Assembly: GCA_900759565.1 (NCBI GenBank)
Contig: CAAEVV010000032.1
Location: 1 to 59,711 of the forward strand
Direction: 5' to 3'
Origin: an uncultured Collinsella sp.
GTDB taxonomy: Bacteria > Actinomycetota > Coriobacteriia > Coriobacteriales > Coriobacteriaceae
DNA: 59,711 bases
The position numbers were made by a program, and so were the translations under genes. The notes under the pieces are model-generated. The model did not search any database. It had not been told where the DNA came from and saw only the letters and a program-made list of their open reading frames with translations. The stretch's first letter is position 1; each line of letters begins with the position of its first letter. Shown here piece by piece: positions 48,138 through 56,732 of the stretch.

Positions 48138-48181
48138 AAATACCGTTTATCGAAGAAAAAATACCGTTCATCGGTCATAAT
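48138..48181 (+). promoter_or_regulatory. Direct-repeat operator and -10 box of the alpha-glucoside PTS operon
   Basis: AAATACCGTTTATCG (48138-48152) and AAATACCGTTCATCG (48159-48173) are near-identical and 21 bp apart, i.e. on the same DNA face. CATAAT at 48176-48181 is a likely -10; the -35 region is poor and overlaps the second repeat, which suggests an activator site. The following leader (48182-48348) holds short hairpins, for example CTTCCG/CGGAAG, but no obvious terminator or antiterminator pair. Confidence 0.6.
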
Positions 48182-48348
48182 GGTTGTTCCGGCTTTGGGC
48201 TTGTCTACAACAGCTTCCGTCAAAAGAAATGCGGAAGGTTACCGAGTCCCTCGGACGTGGGCCTAACCAAAGTCTTTGAACGGGTGTGTCTCTATGGATG
48301 CATTCGCTTGATTTTGGTTGGGCTATATTTATGAAGGGACATGCCACC

Positions 48349-48861
48349 ATGGGTTTCTTTTCTCGCCTGATGGGCGGTTCGGATGAGCAGAAGACTGCAG
48401 CTTCCGAGTTCGAAATCCTCGCTCCCGTTTCCGGCGAGCTTGTTCATCTAGAAAATACCAATGACCCCGCTTTTAGCAGCCGTGCTGTGGGCGATGGCGT
48501 TGCCGTGGTTCCCCAAGAGGGAACGGTGTGCGCTCCTGTTTCCGGTACCGTCGCGGCGCTGTTTCCGACTGAGCACGCGCTGGGCATCATGTCCGACGAC
48601 AGCTCTGCTCAGGTGATGCTGCATATCGGAATCGATACTGTTAAGCTTGAGGGCAAGGGCTTCCATGCGCTTGTTGCCCAGGGTGACCATGTCGATGCGG
48701 GCCAGCCCCTCGTCGAGGTCGATTTCGACGCGGTCCGCGCCGCCGGCTTCGATCCCACGGTCTTCGTTATCGTGTGCGAGCGCTCGGAGAACTCGACTCT
48801 TCGTGAGCATGCTTCCGGCCCTGTTGCTGTTAAAGAGCCTGTCATCTGGCTTTCCGAGTAA
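48349..48861 (+). CDS. PTS glucose-family EIIA component
   Basis: A 170-residue phosphocarrier. ATG 48349 follows AGGG by about 9 bases; in-frame ATG 48331 has no RBS. Domain motifs: EILAPVSGELVHLENTNDPA, VCAPVSGTVAALFPTEHALG, and VMLHIGIDTVKLEGKGFHAL with the phosphorylated His92. It takes phosphate from HPr and passes it to EIIB Cys residues. The adjacent EIICB lacks EIIA, and so does MurP at 16987-18417, so this protein may serve both. Confidence 0.93.
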   Translation: MGFFSRLMGGSDEQKTAASEFEILAPVSGELVHLENTNDPAFSSRAVGDGVAVVPQEGTVCAPVSGTVAALFPTEHALGIMSDDSSAQVMLHIGIDTVKLEGKGFHALVAQGDHVDAGQPLVEVDFDAVRAAGFDPTVFVIVCERSENSTLREHASGPVAVKEPVIWLSE

Positions 48862-48879
48862 ATTCTTGTGGTGGGTACC

Positions 48880-49734
48880 GTGGTTATCAAGCGAGTTTTT
48901 AACAACAACGTCGCAATGGTCACTTCGGACGATGGCTCCGAGCTCATCGTCATCGGTCGAGGCCTCTGCTTTGGCCGTCATGCCGGCGATGCCGTCGACG
49001 AGGCGTCGATCGAAAAGACCTACGCGTTGCAGGAGGGAACTTCTCAGGACTCGCGTACGATTGACCGCTTGGCACATCTTTTGGAGTCCATCCCCACCGT
49101 CAACCTCGTGATTTCCGAGGACATTGTTCAGATGCTCCGTCGAGAGCTCAATGTTGATATCAACGACAAGATTCTCATTGCTCTCGCAGACCATATCAGC
49201 CTTGCTTTGGAGCGTGAGCGCAAGGGCGTCTCCTGTGAGAATCCGTTGCTGCTCGAGATCCAGCAGTTCTATCGCAAGGAGTATGCACTTGCGGGCCGTG
49301 CGCTGCAGATTATCAAGGAGTATATGGGCATCCAGATGAGCGAAGAAGAGCAGGGTTTTATTACGCTGCATATCGTCAACGCCACCATGCCGCAGCGCTC
49401 TGACCGTCTGATTGTTTCGGTCCAGCTTGTTCGCGACGTGCTTGCGATTGTTTCTGAGCGCTATTCTACGACCCTCGATAACACCTCGCTGCCTTACGAA
49501 CGCTTCGTCCGCCACCTGCAGTTTTTCGCACAGCGGGCGCTTGACCCCACGGCCGGGCAAATCAACGGAGACGCGCTGTTCCGAATCGATGAAACGGCGT
49601 ATCCGTGCGCATTCTCGTGCGCGGACGCCATAGCCGCCCACTTGTCGTCTACCTATAACGTTGTCGTTACCGATGCCGAGAAGAGTTATCTCGCATATCA
49701 CATTGTTAACCTGCTTGGAGAACCTGGTCTCTAG
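48880..49734 (+). CDS. BglG/LicT family transcription antiterminator
   Basis: About 284 residues; the start is GTG 48880 (VIKRVFNNNVAMVTS, matching the CAT RNA-binding domain start) or GTG 48868/48871. The CAT domain is residues 1-55; PRD1 has His in LADHISLALERE and GFITLHIVNATMPQ; PRD2 has YERFVRHLQFFAQ and SYLAYHIVNLLGE. Phosphorylation of PRD histidines by HPr/EIIB sets activity. Family members bind a RAT hairpin overlapping a terminator in their own leader; I could not identify that site here. Confidence 0.9.
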   Translation: MVIKRVFNNNVAMVTSDDGSELIVIGRGLCFGRHAGDAVDEASIEKTYALQEGTSQDSRTIDRLAHLLESIPTVNLVISEDIVQMLRRELNVDINDKILIALADHISLALERERKGVSCENPLLLEIQQFYRKEYALAGRALQIIKEYMGIQMSEEEQGFITLHIVNATMPQRSDRLIVSVQLVRDVLAIVSERYSTTLDNTSLPYERFVRHLQFFAQRALDPTAGQINGDALFRIDETAYPCAFSCADAIAAHLSSTYNVVVTDAEKSYLAYHIVNLLGEPGL

Positions 49735-49833
49735 GCATAACGTGCCCACACATCGATTGATATAAGGCAAGGCTCACGGTCTTGTCCAGGGCACATCTGT
49801 CTTAATTTGCGGAAAAGGAAGGGGAGTACCGCT

Positions 49834-51450
49834 ATGACCGCAAAAAAGAAGTTCAATTTCAAAGCGCCGTTGGAGGTGTTCGCGAAGTCGATCGTTCAGC
49901 CGATGATGTATCTCTCGGTTGCCGGCATCCTGCTCATCGTGGGCATCATTCTGACCAACAAGACCATCTGCGCCATGGTCCCTGTGCTGGGCTTCGGTCC
50001 GTTCCAGCTCGTGGGCGCCGTTGTCTATCAGTCGCTGATGTTTATCATCAACAACCTCTCGATTCTGTTCTGCGTGGGCATCGCCGGCGCCATGGCAAAG
50101 AAGAACAAGGGTCATGCTTCGCTGATCGCCCTGATGTCGTTCTTCCTGTTCCTGCAGGCTAACAACATCGTGCTCAACGCCACCGGCTCTCTTGCCGATG
50201 CGAGCGGCATGCTCGGTCTTACCGGAACCGGCCAGGCCACCGTTATGGGCATTCAGGTGCTCGATACCGGCGTGTTTGGCGGCATCATCCTTGGTTGCAT
50301 CACCGGTGCCGTGTTCAACAAGTACTCGAACAAGCAGTTCCCCATTGCACTTTCGATGTTCTCGGGCGTTCGCTTTCCGTTCCTGATCATGATCATCATT
50401 TCCTGGATCATGGGCGCTGGCTTCTGCATCGTTTGGCCTCCGGTTCAGGGTGCCATCTCCTCCGTTGCCGGCATCATTAAGGAGTCGGGCAACATCGGCC
50501 TGTTTATCTACGGCATGCTCAACAAGCTGCTCGTTCCCACCGGTCTGCACCACCTCATCTACACCCCGTTCCAGTTCTCCGATGTGGGTGGCACCCTGAC
50601 GCTGGGCGATCAGGTTATCGCCGGTGCCTACCCCATCCGTGTTGCCGAGATGGCAATGACGGGCCAGCCCTTCTCCGATAGCACCTACTTCAACAGCTAC
50701 ACCTTCAACAACCTGTGGCCCTACATCGGTATCGGTCTCGCCTTTATCTTCACCGCTTACAAGGGAAACAAGGATAAGACCAAGGCCGTTATCATCCCGC
50801 TGATCATCACCGCCGTGCTCTCCTGTGTCACCGAGCCCATGGACTTCCTCTTTGTCTTTGCCGCTCCCGTGCTCTTTGTCGTTCACTCGGTTCTTTCCGG
50901 CATCTTCCTGGTTCTGCTCAAGGTTCTCTCCGTGCCCGCTTCGACTGCAGGCGGCATCATCAACATCGTGGTTTCCAACCTGGTCCTCGGTGTCGACAAG
51001 ACCAACTGGCCGGTTATGCTGGTGCTTGGAGTCGTCAACGCCGCTCTGTACTTCTTCCTCTTCACCTTCCTTATTAAGAAGCTCAACCTCCACACGCCTG
51101 GTCGCGAGGAGGAGTCCGAGCTCGCCGAGTCCGTTGCCGAGGGCGAGGCCGCCGCGTCTGTCGCGGTGAAGCAGGGCGCTGTTGCCGCAGCTCCCGCAGA
51201 GGGCGTCGATGCAGGTATTGCCGACCTGGTCGCAGGTCTTGGTGGCAAGGACAACATCGAGGAGCTCGAGAACTGCTTTACGCGTCTTCGCGTGAACGTT
51301 AAGAACCCGGACCTCATCAATGAGGACCTCATCAACCACGTGCCCAACAGCGGCATCAACCGCAACGGCAACAATATCCAGATCATCTTTGGCATGAAGG
51401 TCGCCGAGATGCGCGACAAGGTCGAAAACGCAATTGAGAAGGAGCAGTAA
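49834..51450 (+). CDS. PTS EIICB component, maltose/alpha-glucoside (MalX-like)
   Basis: A 538-residue permease with EIIC first (residues 1-425, about ten helices; GNIGLFIYGMLNKLLVPTGL, CVTEPMDFLFVFAAPVLFV), a Glu/Ala-rich linker, then EIIB with Cys481 (ENCFTRLRVNV). The C-B order is that of MalX/GlvC-type transporters. The GH4 gene 3 bp downstream supports maltose or a related alpha-glucoside as substrate. RBS AAGGGGAG. Confidence 0.9.
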   Translation: MTAKKKFNFKAPLEVFAKSIVQPMMYLSVAGILLIVGIILTNKTICAMVPVLGFGPFQLVGAVVYQSLMFIINNLSILFCVGIAGAMAKKNKGHASLIALMSFFLFLQANNIVLNATGSLADASGMLGLTGTGQATVMGIQVLDTGVFGGIILGCITGAVFNKYSNKQFPIALSMFSGVRFPFLIMIIISWIMGAGFCIVWPPVQGAISSVAGIIKESGNIGLFIYGMLNKLLVPTGLHHLIYTPFQFSDVGGTLTLGDQVIAGAYPIRVAEMAMTGQPFSDSTYFNSYTFNNLWPYIGIGLAFIFTAYKGNKDKTKAVIIPLIITAVLSCVTEPMDFLFVFAAPVLFVVHSVLSGIFLVLLKVLSVPASTAGGIINIVVSNLVLGVDKTNWPVMLVLGVVNAALYFFLFTFLIKKLNLHTPGREEESELAESVAEGEAAASVAVKQGAVAAAPAEGVDAGIADLVAGLGGKDNIEELENCFTRLRVNVKNPDLINEDLINHVPNSGINRNGNNIQIIFGMKVAEMRDKVENAIEKEQ

Positions 51451-51453
51451 ACA

Positions 51454-52836
51454 ATGATCATTACTCTGTGTGGTGGCGGATCCACCTTTACCCCCGGCAT
51501 CGTCAAGTCCATCGCCCTGCGCAAGGACGAGCTCGACGTTGACGAGATTCGTCTGTACGACATCAACGAGGAGCGCCAGCGCAAGATCGGCGTGCTCGTG
51601 GACTGGATTTTGCACGAGGACCTCGGCCTGGACATCAAGCTCACGGTGACCACCGACAAAAAGACGGCTTTTACCGACGCCAGCTTCGTGTTTGCCCAGA
51701 TGCGCGTGGGCGGCTACGCCATGCGCGAGCAGGACGAGAAGATTCCGCTGCGTCACGGCTGCGTGGGTCAGGAGACTTGCGGTTGCGGCGGCCTTGCCTA
51801 CGGCATGCGCACCATCTTCCCCATGGTCGAGCTGATCGATGACGTTGAGAAGTACGCCAAGAAGGACTACTGGATTCTCAACTACTCCAACCCTGCCGCC
51901 ATCGTCTCCGAGGGCTGCCGCGTGCTGCGTCCCAACGCTCGCATCATCAACATCTGCGACATGCCGATCGCAATCATCGACGTGGTTTGCGCCGCGCTCG
52001 ATATCGACAAGAAGGATGTCGAGTACGATTACTTTGGCCTCAACCACTTTGGTTGGTTCACCTCGATTCGCCACAAGGGCGAGGAGGTGCTCCCGCAGCT
52101 GCGCGAGTACATCAAGGAGCATGAGATCCTGCTGCCCGATTCCTACCTCAAGGGCATGGGCTCGCTCATGGCAAAGAAGCCCGAGGAGGCCACCGACGAG
52201 CACCCCGAGCAGAACCGCCACACTAAGGGCAGCTGGTACTACGTCTGGAAGGGCGAGTACGAGATCCTGGAGTGCTTCCCGGAGTACCTGCCCAACACGT
52301 ATCTGAACTACTACCTGCAGCAGAAGGAGTTCGTCGAGCATTCCAACCCCGAGCGCACCCGTGCTAACGAGGTTGAGGAGACGCGCGAGAAGAACCTCTT
52401 CGACGGCATCGACCACTACGAGAAGACCGGCGAGATCGACGAGAGCACGTTCTATGCGGGCAGTCACGGCGACTGGATTGCCGACCTGGCTATCGCTCTG
52501 AAGAACGATACCAAGCAGCGCTTCCTGGTCATTTGCGAGAACAAGGGCGCTATCCCCAACATGCCCTACGACGCTATGGTCGAGCTGCCTGCCTACATTG
52601 GCAAGAACGGTCCCGAGGTCATCAGCCGTGACAACATTCCTCTGTTCCAGCAAGGCCTCATGATGCAGCAGCTGAACTCCGAGAAGCTCGTGGTCGAGGC
52701 CACGATCGAGGGTTCGTACGAGAAGGCGCTCAAGGCCTTCACGCTCAACAAGACCGTGCCGTCGATGAAGGTCGCCAAGGAAGTTCTCGACGACATGATC
52801 GAGGCCAACAAGGGTTACTGGCCCGAGCTTAAGTAA
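51454..52836 (+). CDS. 6-phospho-alpha-glucosidase, glycoside hydrolase family 4
   Basis: A 460-residue NAD+/Mn2+-dependent GH4 enzyme that cleaves phosphorylated maltose-like sugars to glucose-6-P and glucose. N-terminal NAD fold TLCGGGSTFTPGIVKSIALR; RLYDINEERQRKIG; the family motif RHGCVGQETCGCGGLAYGMR, Cys in INICDMPIAI and His in YFGLNHFGWFTSI as metal ligands. The VGQETCG segment is that of GlvA/MalH rather than of 6-phospho-beta-glucosidases. It is the last gene of the PTS operon. Confidence 0.93.
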   Translation: MIITLCGGGSTFTPGIVKSIALRKDELDVDEIRLYDINEERQRKIGVLVDWILHEDLGLDIKLTVTTDKKTAFTDASFVFAQMRVGGYAMREQDEKIPLRHGCVGQETCGCGGLAYGMRTIFPMVELIDDVEKYAKKDYWILNYSNPAAIVSEGCRVLRPNARIINICDMPIAIIDVVCAALDIDKKDVEYDYFGLNHFGWFTSIRHKGEEVLPQLREYIKEHEILLPDSYLKGMGSLMAKKPEEATDEHPEQNRHTKGSWYYVWKGEYEILECFPEYLPNTYLNYYLQQKEFVEHSNPERTRANEVEETREKNLFDGIDHYEKTGEIDESTFYAGSHGDWIADLAIALKNDTKQRFLVICENKGAIPNMPYDAMVELPAYIGKNGPEVISRDNIPLFQQGLMMQQLNSEKLVVEATIEGSYEKALKAFTLNKTVPSMKVAKEVLDDMIEANKGYWPELK

Positions 52837-52868
52837 AAGCAACAGGGTCGCTGGCCGCATACCATGAG

Positions 52869-52906
52869 CAATGCCCCGTCCACGTGATTGCGTGGGCGGG
52901 GCATTG
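52869..52906 (+). terminator. Terminator of the alpha-glucoside PTS operon
   Basis: CAATGCCCCGTCCACG pairs with CGTGGGCGGGGCATTG (one mismatch) around a 6-nt loop, then a short T-rich stretch. Confidence 0.82.
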
Positions 52907-53092
52907 TCATTTGGTAACGCGTTTTACCAAATATGGCATTTATCTGCGGTAATGTTCTATTTCACCGCTGAGGGTGACATTTCATGCCGCCTGCCGAACT
53001 GCGTGGAGACCTAACAACTTTTTAGGTCAGTGTTGTGCGTGTAGCAACTTCGCCCGGCCTCGCCTCCGGGCTGCCATGTGAGAGGGGATCTT

Positions 53093-54925
53093 ATGGCTCG
53101 ACTGCATGTAATGGAACGCAGCCACGCTCAGGCCGTCATGGACGACCTGCACGATGCGCTCGGACGTCGTCTGGCGGTGAGCTCGCTCGCCCCGTGTCCC
53201 GTGGAGTTTACGGCGGCGCTCGTCAACCTGTGCTCCACCCAGAGCTGCGGCAAGTGCACGCCCTGCCGTGTGGGCCTGAGCGCGCTGAGCGACCTGCTTG
53301 CCGATGTGCTCGAAGGGCGCGCCGATGAGTCCACGCTCAACCTGATTGAGCGCACGGCCCGCACCATCTACCTTTCGAGCGACTGCGCCATCGGCTACGA
53401 GGCCGGCGTCATGGCACTCACGGCTATTCGCGGCTTTCGCGACGACTTTGAACATCACATCCGCGAGCACTCCTGCGGCTTTGACCGTGAGGCCCGCGTC
53501 CCGTGCGTCTCGGGCTGCCCGGCGCACGTCGACATTCCCGGGTACATTTCGCTCGTCGAGGCCGGCCGCTATGCCGATGCCGTCAAGGTCATCCGCAAGA
53601 ACAACCCGCTGCCGCTCGTCTGCGGCCTGGTGTGCGAGCATCCCTGCGAGATGCACTGCCGCCGCGGCATGGTCGACGATCCCATGAACATCCTCGCCCT
53701 CAAGCGGTTTGCCGTTGAGCACAGCGACCTCAACGACCACAAACCGCATGTAGTGGACAACACCGGTAAGCGCGTCGCCGTGATCGGCGGCGGCCCGGCC
53801 GGCCTTTCCTGTGCCTACTACCTGGCCGTGATGGGCCACAAGGTGACCATTTTTGAGCAGCGCCACCACCTGGGCGGCATGCTGCGTTACGGCATCCCCA
53901 GCTATCGTCTGCCGCGCGAGCGCCTGCAGGCCGAGATCGACTGGATCTTGAGCGCCGGTATCGACGCGGAGCTCGACCACTCCGTGAACGGCGAGGGGCT
54001 CGCTCGTCTGCGCGACGAGTTCGATGCCGTCTACCTGGCCATCGGTGCCCACAGCGATAAGAAGCTCGGCCTTCCGGGTGAAGAGGCGCCCGGCGTGGAA
54101 TCGGCCGTCAAGATGCTGCGCGCCATCGGCGATGACGAGCTGCCCGACCTGAGCGGCCAGCGCGTGTGCGTCATCGGCGGCGGCAACGTTGCCATGGACG
54201 TGGCACGCTCTGCCGTGCGCTGCGGTGCCGAAAAGGTAAGCATCGTCTACCGCCGTCGCATCTGCGATATGACGGCCCAGGATGCCGAGATCGCCGGTGC
54301 CCAGGCCGAGGGCTGCGAGGTTCTGGAGCTGACGGCCCCGCTCGCTATCGAGACGGGCGAGGACGGTCGCGTGAACGGTCTGCGCGTGCAGCCGCAGATT
54401 ATCGGTGAGCCCCGCCGCGGTCGTCCGGCTCCGCGTGCCGCCGCCACGCCCGAGCGCGTCATCCCCTGCGAGCGCGTGTTCGTCGCCATTGGCCAGGACA
54501 TCGATTCCAAGCCGTTTGAGGAGATGGGTATTGCCTGCAAGTGGGGCTGCGTCGTCACCGATTCGGACGGCGCCGTGCCCAACTTCGATGGCCTCTTTAG
54601 CGGCGGCGACTGCCAGACCGGCCCCGCCACCGTCATCCGCGCCATCAATGCCGGCCGCGTGGCGTCGGCAAACATCGACCACTACCTGGGATTCGGCCAC
54701 AAGATCAAGCTCGAGGTCGAGCTGCCGACCGTCCAGTTTAAGGGCAAGCATGAGTGCGGCCGCTGCGAGCTGGGCGAGCGCGAGGCCGGCGAGCGCATTC
54801 ACGATTGGAATCTGGTCGAGCAGGGTCTCACCGAGGAGGAGGCGCGCCAGGAGGCGAGCCGCTGCCTGCGCTGCGACCACTTTGGCTTTGGCGCGTTCCG
54901 CGGAGGGAGGAACCTGGAATGGTAG
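53093..54925 (+). CDS. NuoF-type iron-sulfur domain fused to GltD-like oxidoreductase
   Basis: A 610-residue protein; ATG 53093 follows GAGAGGGG. Residues 1-125 match the C-terminal 4Fe-4S domain of NuoF/HydB (TQSCGKCTPCRVGLSALSDL) without the FMN/NADH-binding part. Residues 130-560 are GltD/NfnB-like: cluster cysteines (CVSGCPAHVDIPGYI; CGLVCEHPCEMHCRRG), FAD motif AVIGGGPAGLSCAYYLAVMG, NAD(P) motif CVIGGGNVAMDVARSAVRCG. A Cys-rich tail (ECGRCELGE; SRCLRCDHFGFG) follows. It is the likely electron partner of the [FeFe] hydrogenase, whose start overlaps its end. Confidence 0.9.
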   Translation: MARLHVMERSHAQAVMDDLHDALGRRLAVSSLAPCPVEFTAALVNLCSTQSCGKCTPCRVGLSALSDLLADVLEGRADESTLNLIERTARTIYLSSDCAIGYEAGVMALTAIRGFRDDFEHHIREHSCGFDREARVPCVSGCPAHVDIPGYISLVEAGRYADAVKVIRKNNPLPLVCGLVCEHPCEMHCRRGMVDDPMNILALKRFAVEHSDLNDHKPHVVDNTGKRVAVIGGGPAGLSCAYYLAVMGHKVTIFEQRHHLGGMLRYGIPSYRLPRERLQAEIDWILSAGIDAELDHSVNGEGLARLRDEFDAVYLAIGAHSDKKLGLPGEEAPGVESAVKMLRAIGDDELPDLSGQRVCVIGGGNVAMDVARSAVRCGAEKVSIVYRRRICDMTAQDAEIAGAQAEGCEVLELTAPLAIETGEDGRVNGLRVQPQIIGEPRRGRPAPRAAATPERVIPCERVFVAIGQDIDSKPFEEMGIACKWGCVVTDSDGAVPNFDGLFSGGDCQTGPATVIRAINAGRVASANIDHYLGFGHKIKLEVELPTVQFKGKHECGRCELGEREAGERIHDWNLVEQGLTEEEARQEASRCLRCDHFGFGAFRGGRNLEW

Positions 54926-56730
54926 AGCCCAACAAAACCACCGTCGGCGACAACAGCGAAAACGGAGCGCACAACATGGTCAAGCTCACTATCGATAATT
55001 GCGAGGTCGTGGTACCCGAGCACACCACGATCCTGGACGCGGCCAAGTCCGTCGGCATCCAGATTCCCACCCTGTGCTACCTGCGCGATCTAAACGAGAT
55101 CGGCGGCTGCCGCGTGTGCGTGGTCGAGGTTGAGGGCTGCGACCAGCTGGTTGCCGCCTGCAACAACTACGTGCTCGATGGCATGGTGGTCCACACCAAC
55201 AGCCCCAAGGCCCGCGAGGCGCGCCGCACCAACGTGCAGCTGCTGCTTTCGCAGCACGATTCACGCTGCACAAGCTGTGTGCGCAGCGGTAACTGCAGCC
55301 TGCAGACCATTGCCAACGACCTGGGCATTTTCTATCTGCCGTTTCAAAGGCATTTGGCGGGCGAGGGCTGGGATTTCGATTTCCCCATCATCCGCGAAAA
55401 CGACAAGTGCATTAAATGCATGCGCTGCATCAAGGTGTGCGAGAGCGTACAGGGCCTAGGGATTTGGGACCTGACCAACCGCGCCACGCATACCGCCGTG
55501 GGCACCCGCGGGCGCGTGCCGATCGGCAAGACCGATTGCGTCGCGTGCGGCCAGTGCATCACGCGTTGCCCGACGGGCGCGCTGCGCGAGCGCGACGACA
55601 CCGAGACCGTGTTTGACGCGCTCGCTAATCCCGACAAGATCGTGCTGGTGCAGATCGCGCCGGCCGTGCGTAGTGCTTGGGGCGAGGAGCTCGGCATTCC
55701 GCGCGAGGAGGCAACCGTCGAGCGTCTGGCTTGCGCGCTGCGCCGCGTGGGCTTTGAGTACGTGTTCGATACCGATTTCTCGGCCGACCTCACCATTATG
55801 GAGGAGGGCTCCGAGCTGCTCGAGCGCCTGGGCGCCGCCGCTAAGGGTGAGGGCGACAGCCGCGGCTGGCCCATGTTTACGAGCTGCTGCCCGGGTTGGG
55901 TGCGCTTTGTGAAGGCTCGCTATCCGGAGTTTGTCGACGGCCTGTCCACGTCCAAGTCGCCGCAGCAGATGTTCGGCGCCATCGCCAAGACATACTACGC
56001 CAAGGTACTGGGCGTTGAGCCCGAGCGCTTGTTCGTGGTGTCCGTGATGCCGTGCACGGCCAAGAAGGCCGAGTGTGCGCTGCCGAGCATGGTGGGCGAG
56101 GACGGCACGCCCGACGTGGACGTTGCGCTGACGGTGCGCGAGATGGTGCGCATGATTCGTGCGAGCCACGTGAGCGTCGACACACTTACCGAGGAGCCGC
56201 TCGATACGCCGCTGGGCTTTGGCACGGGCGCGGGCGTGATCTTTGGCGCCACGGGCGGCGTGATGGAGGCCGCCGTGCGCTCGGCCTATTACCTGGTGAC
56301 GGGCAAGAACCCCGACGCCGACTTCTTTACCGATGTGCGCGGCCTGGACGGCTGGAAGGAGGCCGTGGCCGATATCGATGGCACCAAGGTGCGCGTCGCC
56401 GTGGCACACGGGCTGGGCAATGCCGCCCGCCTGCTCGACGCGATTCGTGACGGCCGCGTGAGCTATGACTTCGTCGAGGTTATGGCATGCCCGGGCGGCT
56501 GCGTCGGTGGTGGCGGTCAGCCCATCCACGACGGTTGCGAGCTGGCTGCCGAGCGTGGCCAGGTGCTCTGGGGCCTCGATGCGAACGCCGAGATTCGCTT
56601 CTCGCACGAGAATCCCGATGTTCAGGCGTGCTATAGCGAGTTCTTGGGTGCGCCGCTCTCGCCGCTGGCCGAGGAATTGCTGCATACCGACCATCACGCA
56701 TGGACGATGCCCAACGAGGGGACGTACTAG
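54919..56730 (+). CDS. [FeFe] hydrogenase, group A, multi-cluster
   Basis: A 603-residue hydrogenase; ATG 54919 has GGAGGGAGG upstream, with ATG 54976 (VKLTIDNCEVVV) as alternative. Clusters in order: 2Fe-2S (CYLRDLNEIGGCRVCVVEVE, then CDQLVAAC), His-Cys3 4Fe-4S (HDSRCTSCVRSGNC), and two 4Fe-4S (CIKCMRCIKVCESV; CVACGQCITRCPTGA). H-cluster motifs: TSCCPGW with Cys323 (proton path) and Cys324, MPCTAKKAE with Cys379, and MACPGGCVGGGGQP with Cys524 and Cys528. It evolves or takes up H2; with the GltD-like protein it probably exchanges electrons with NAD(P)H and ferredoxin. Maturases HydEFG are not here. Confidence 0.96.
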   Translation: MVEPNKTTVGDNSENGAHNMVKLTIDNCEVVVPEHTTILDAAKSVGIQIPTLCYLRDLNEIGGCRVCVVEVEGCDQLVAACNNYVLDGMVVHTNSPKAREARRTNVQLLLSQHDSRCTSCVRSGNCSLQTIANDLGIFYLPFQRHLAGEGWDFDFPIIRENDKCIKCMRCIKVCESVQGLGIWDLTNRATHTAVGTRGRVPIGKTDCVACGQCITRCPTGALRERDDTETVFDALANPDKIVLVQIAPAVRSAWGEELGIPREEATVERLACALRRVGFEYVFDTDFSADLTIMEEGSELLERLGAAAKGEGDSRGWPMFTSCCPGWVRFVKARYPEFVDGLSTSKSPQQMFGAIAKTYYAKVLGVEPERLFVVSVMPCTAKKAECALPSMVGEDGTPDVDVALTVREMVRMIRASHVSVDTLTEEPLDTPLGFGTGAGVIFGATGGVMEAAVRSAYYLVTGKNPDADFFTDVRGLDGWKEAVADIDGTKVRVAVAHGLGNAARLLDAIRDGRVSYDFVEVMACPGGCVGGGGQPIHDGCELAAERGQVLWGLDANAEIRFSHENPDVQACYSEFLGAPLSPLAEELLHTDHHAWTMPNEGTY

Positions 56731-56732
56731 CG

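Noticed and set aside
48182..48348. RAT antiterminator hairpin and terminator in the PTS leader
   Set aside because: Only short hairpins without a U-run were found, and no sequence matched the RAT pattern well enough to call.
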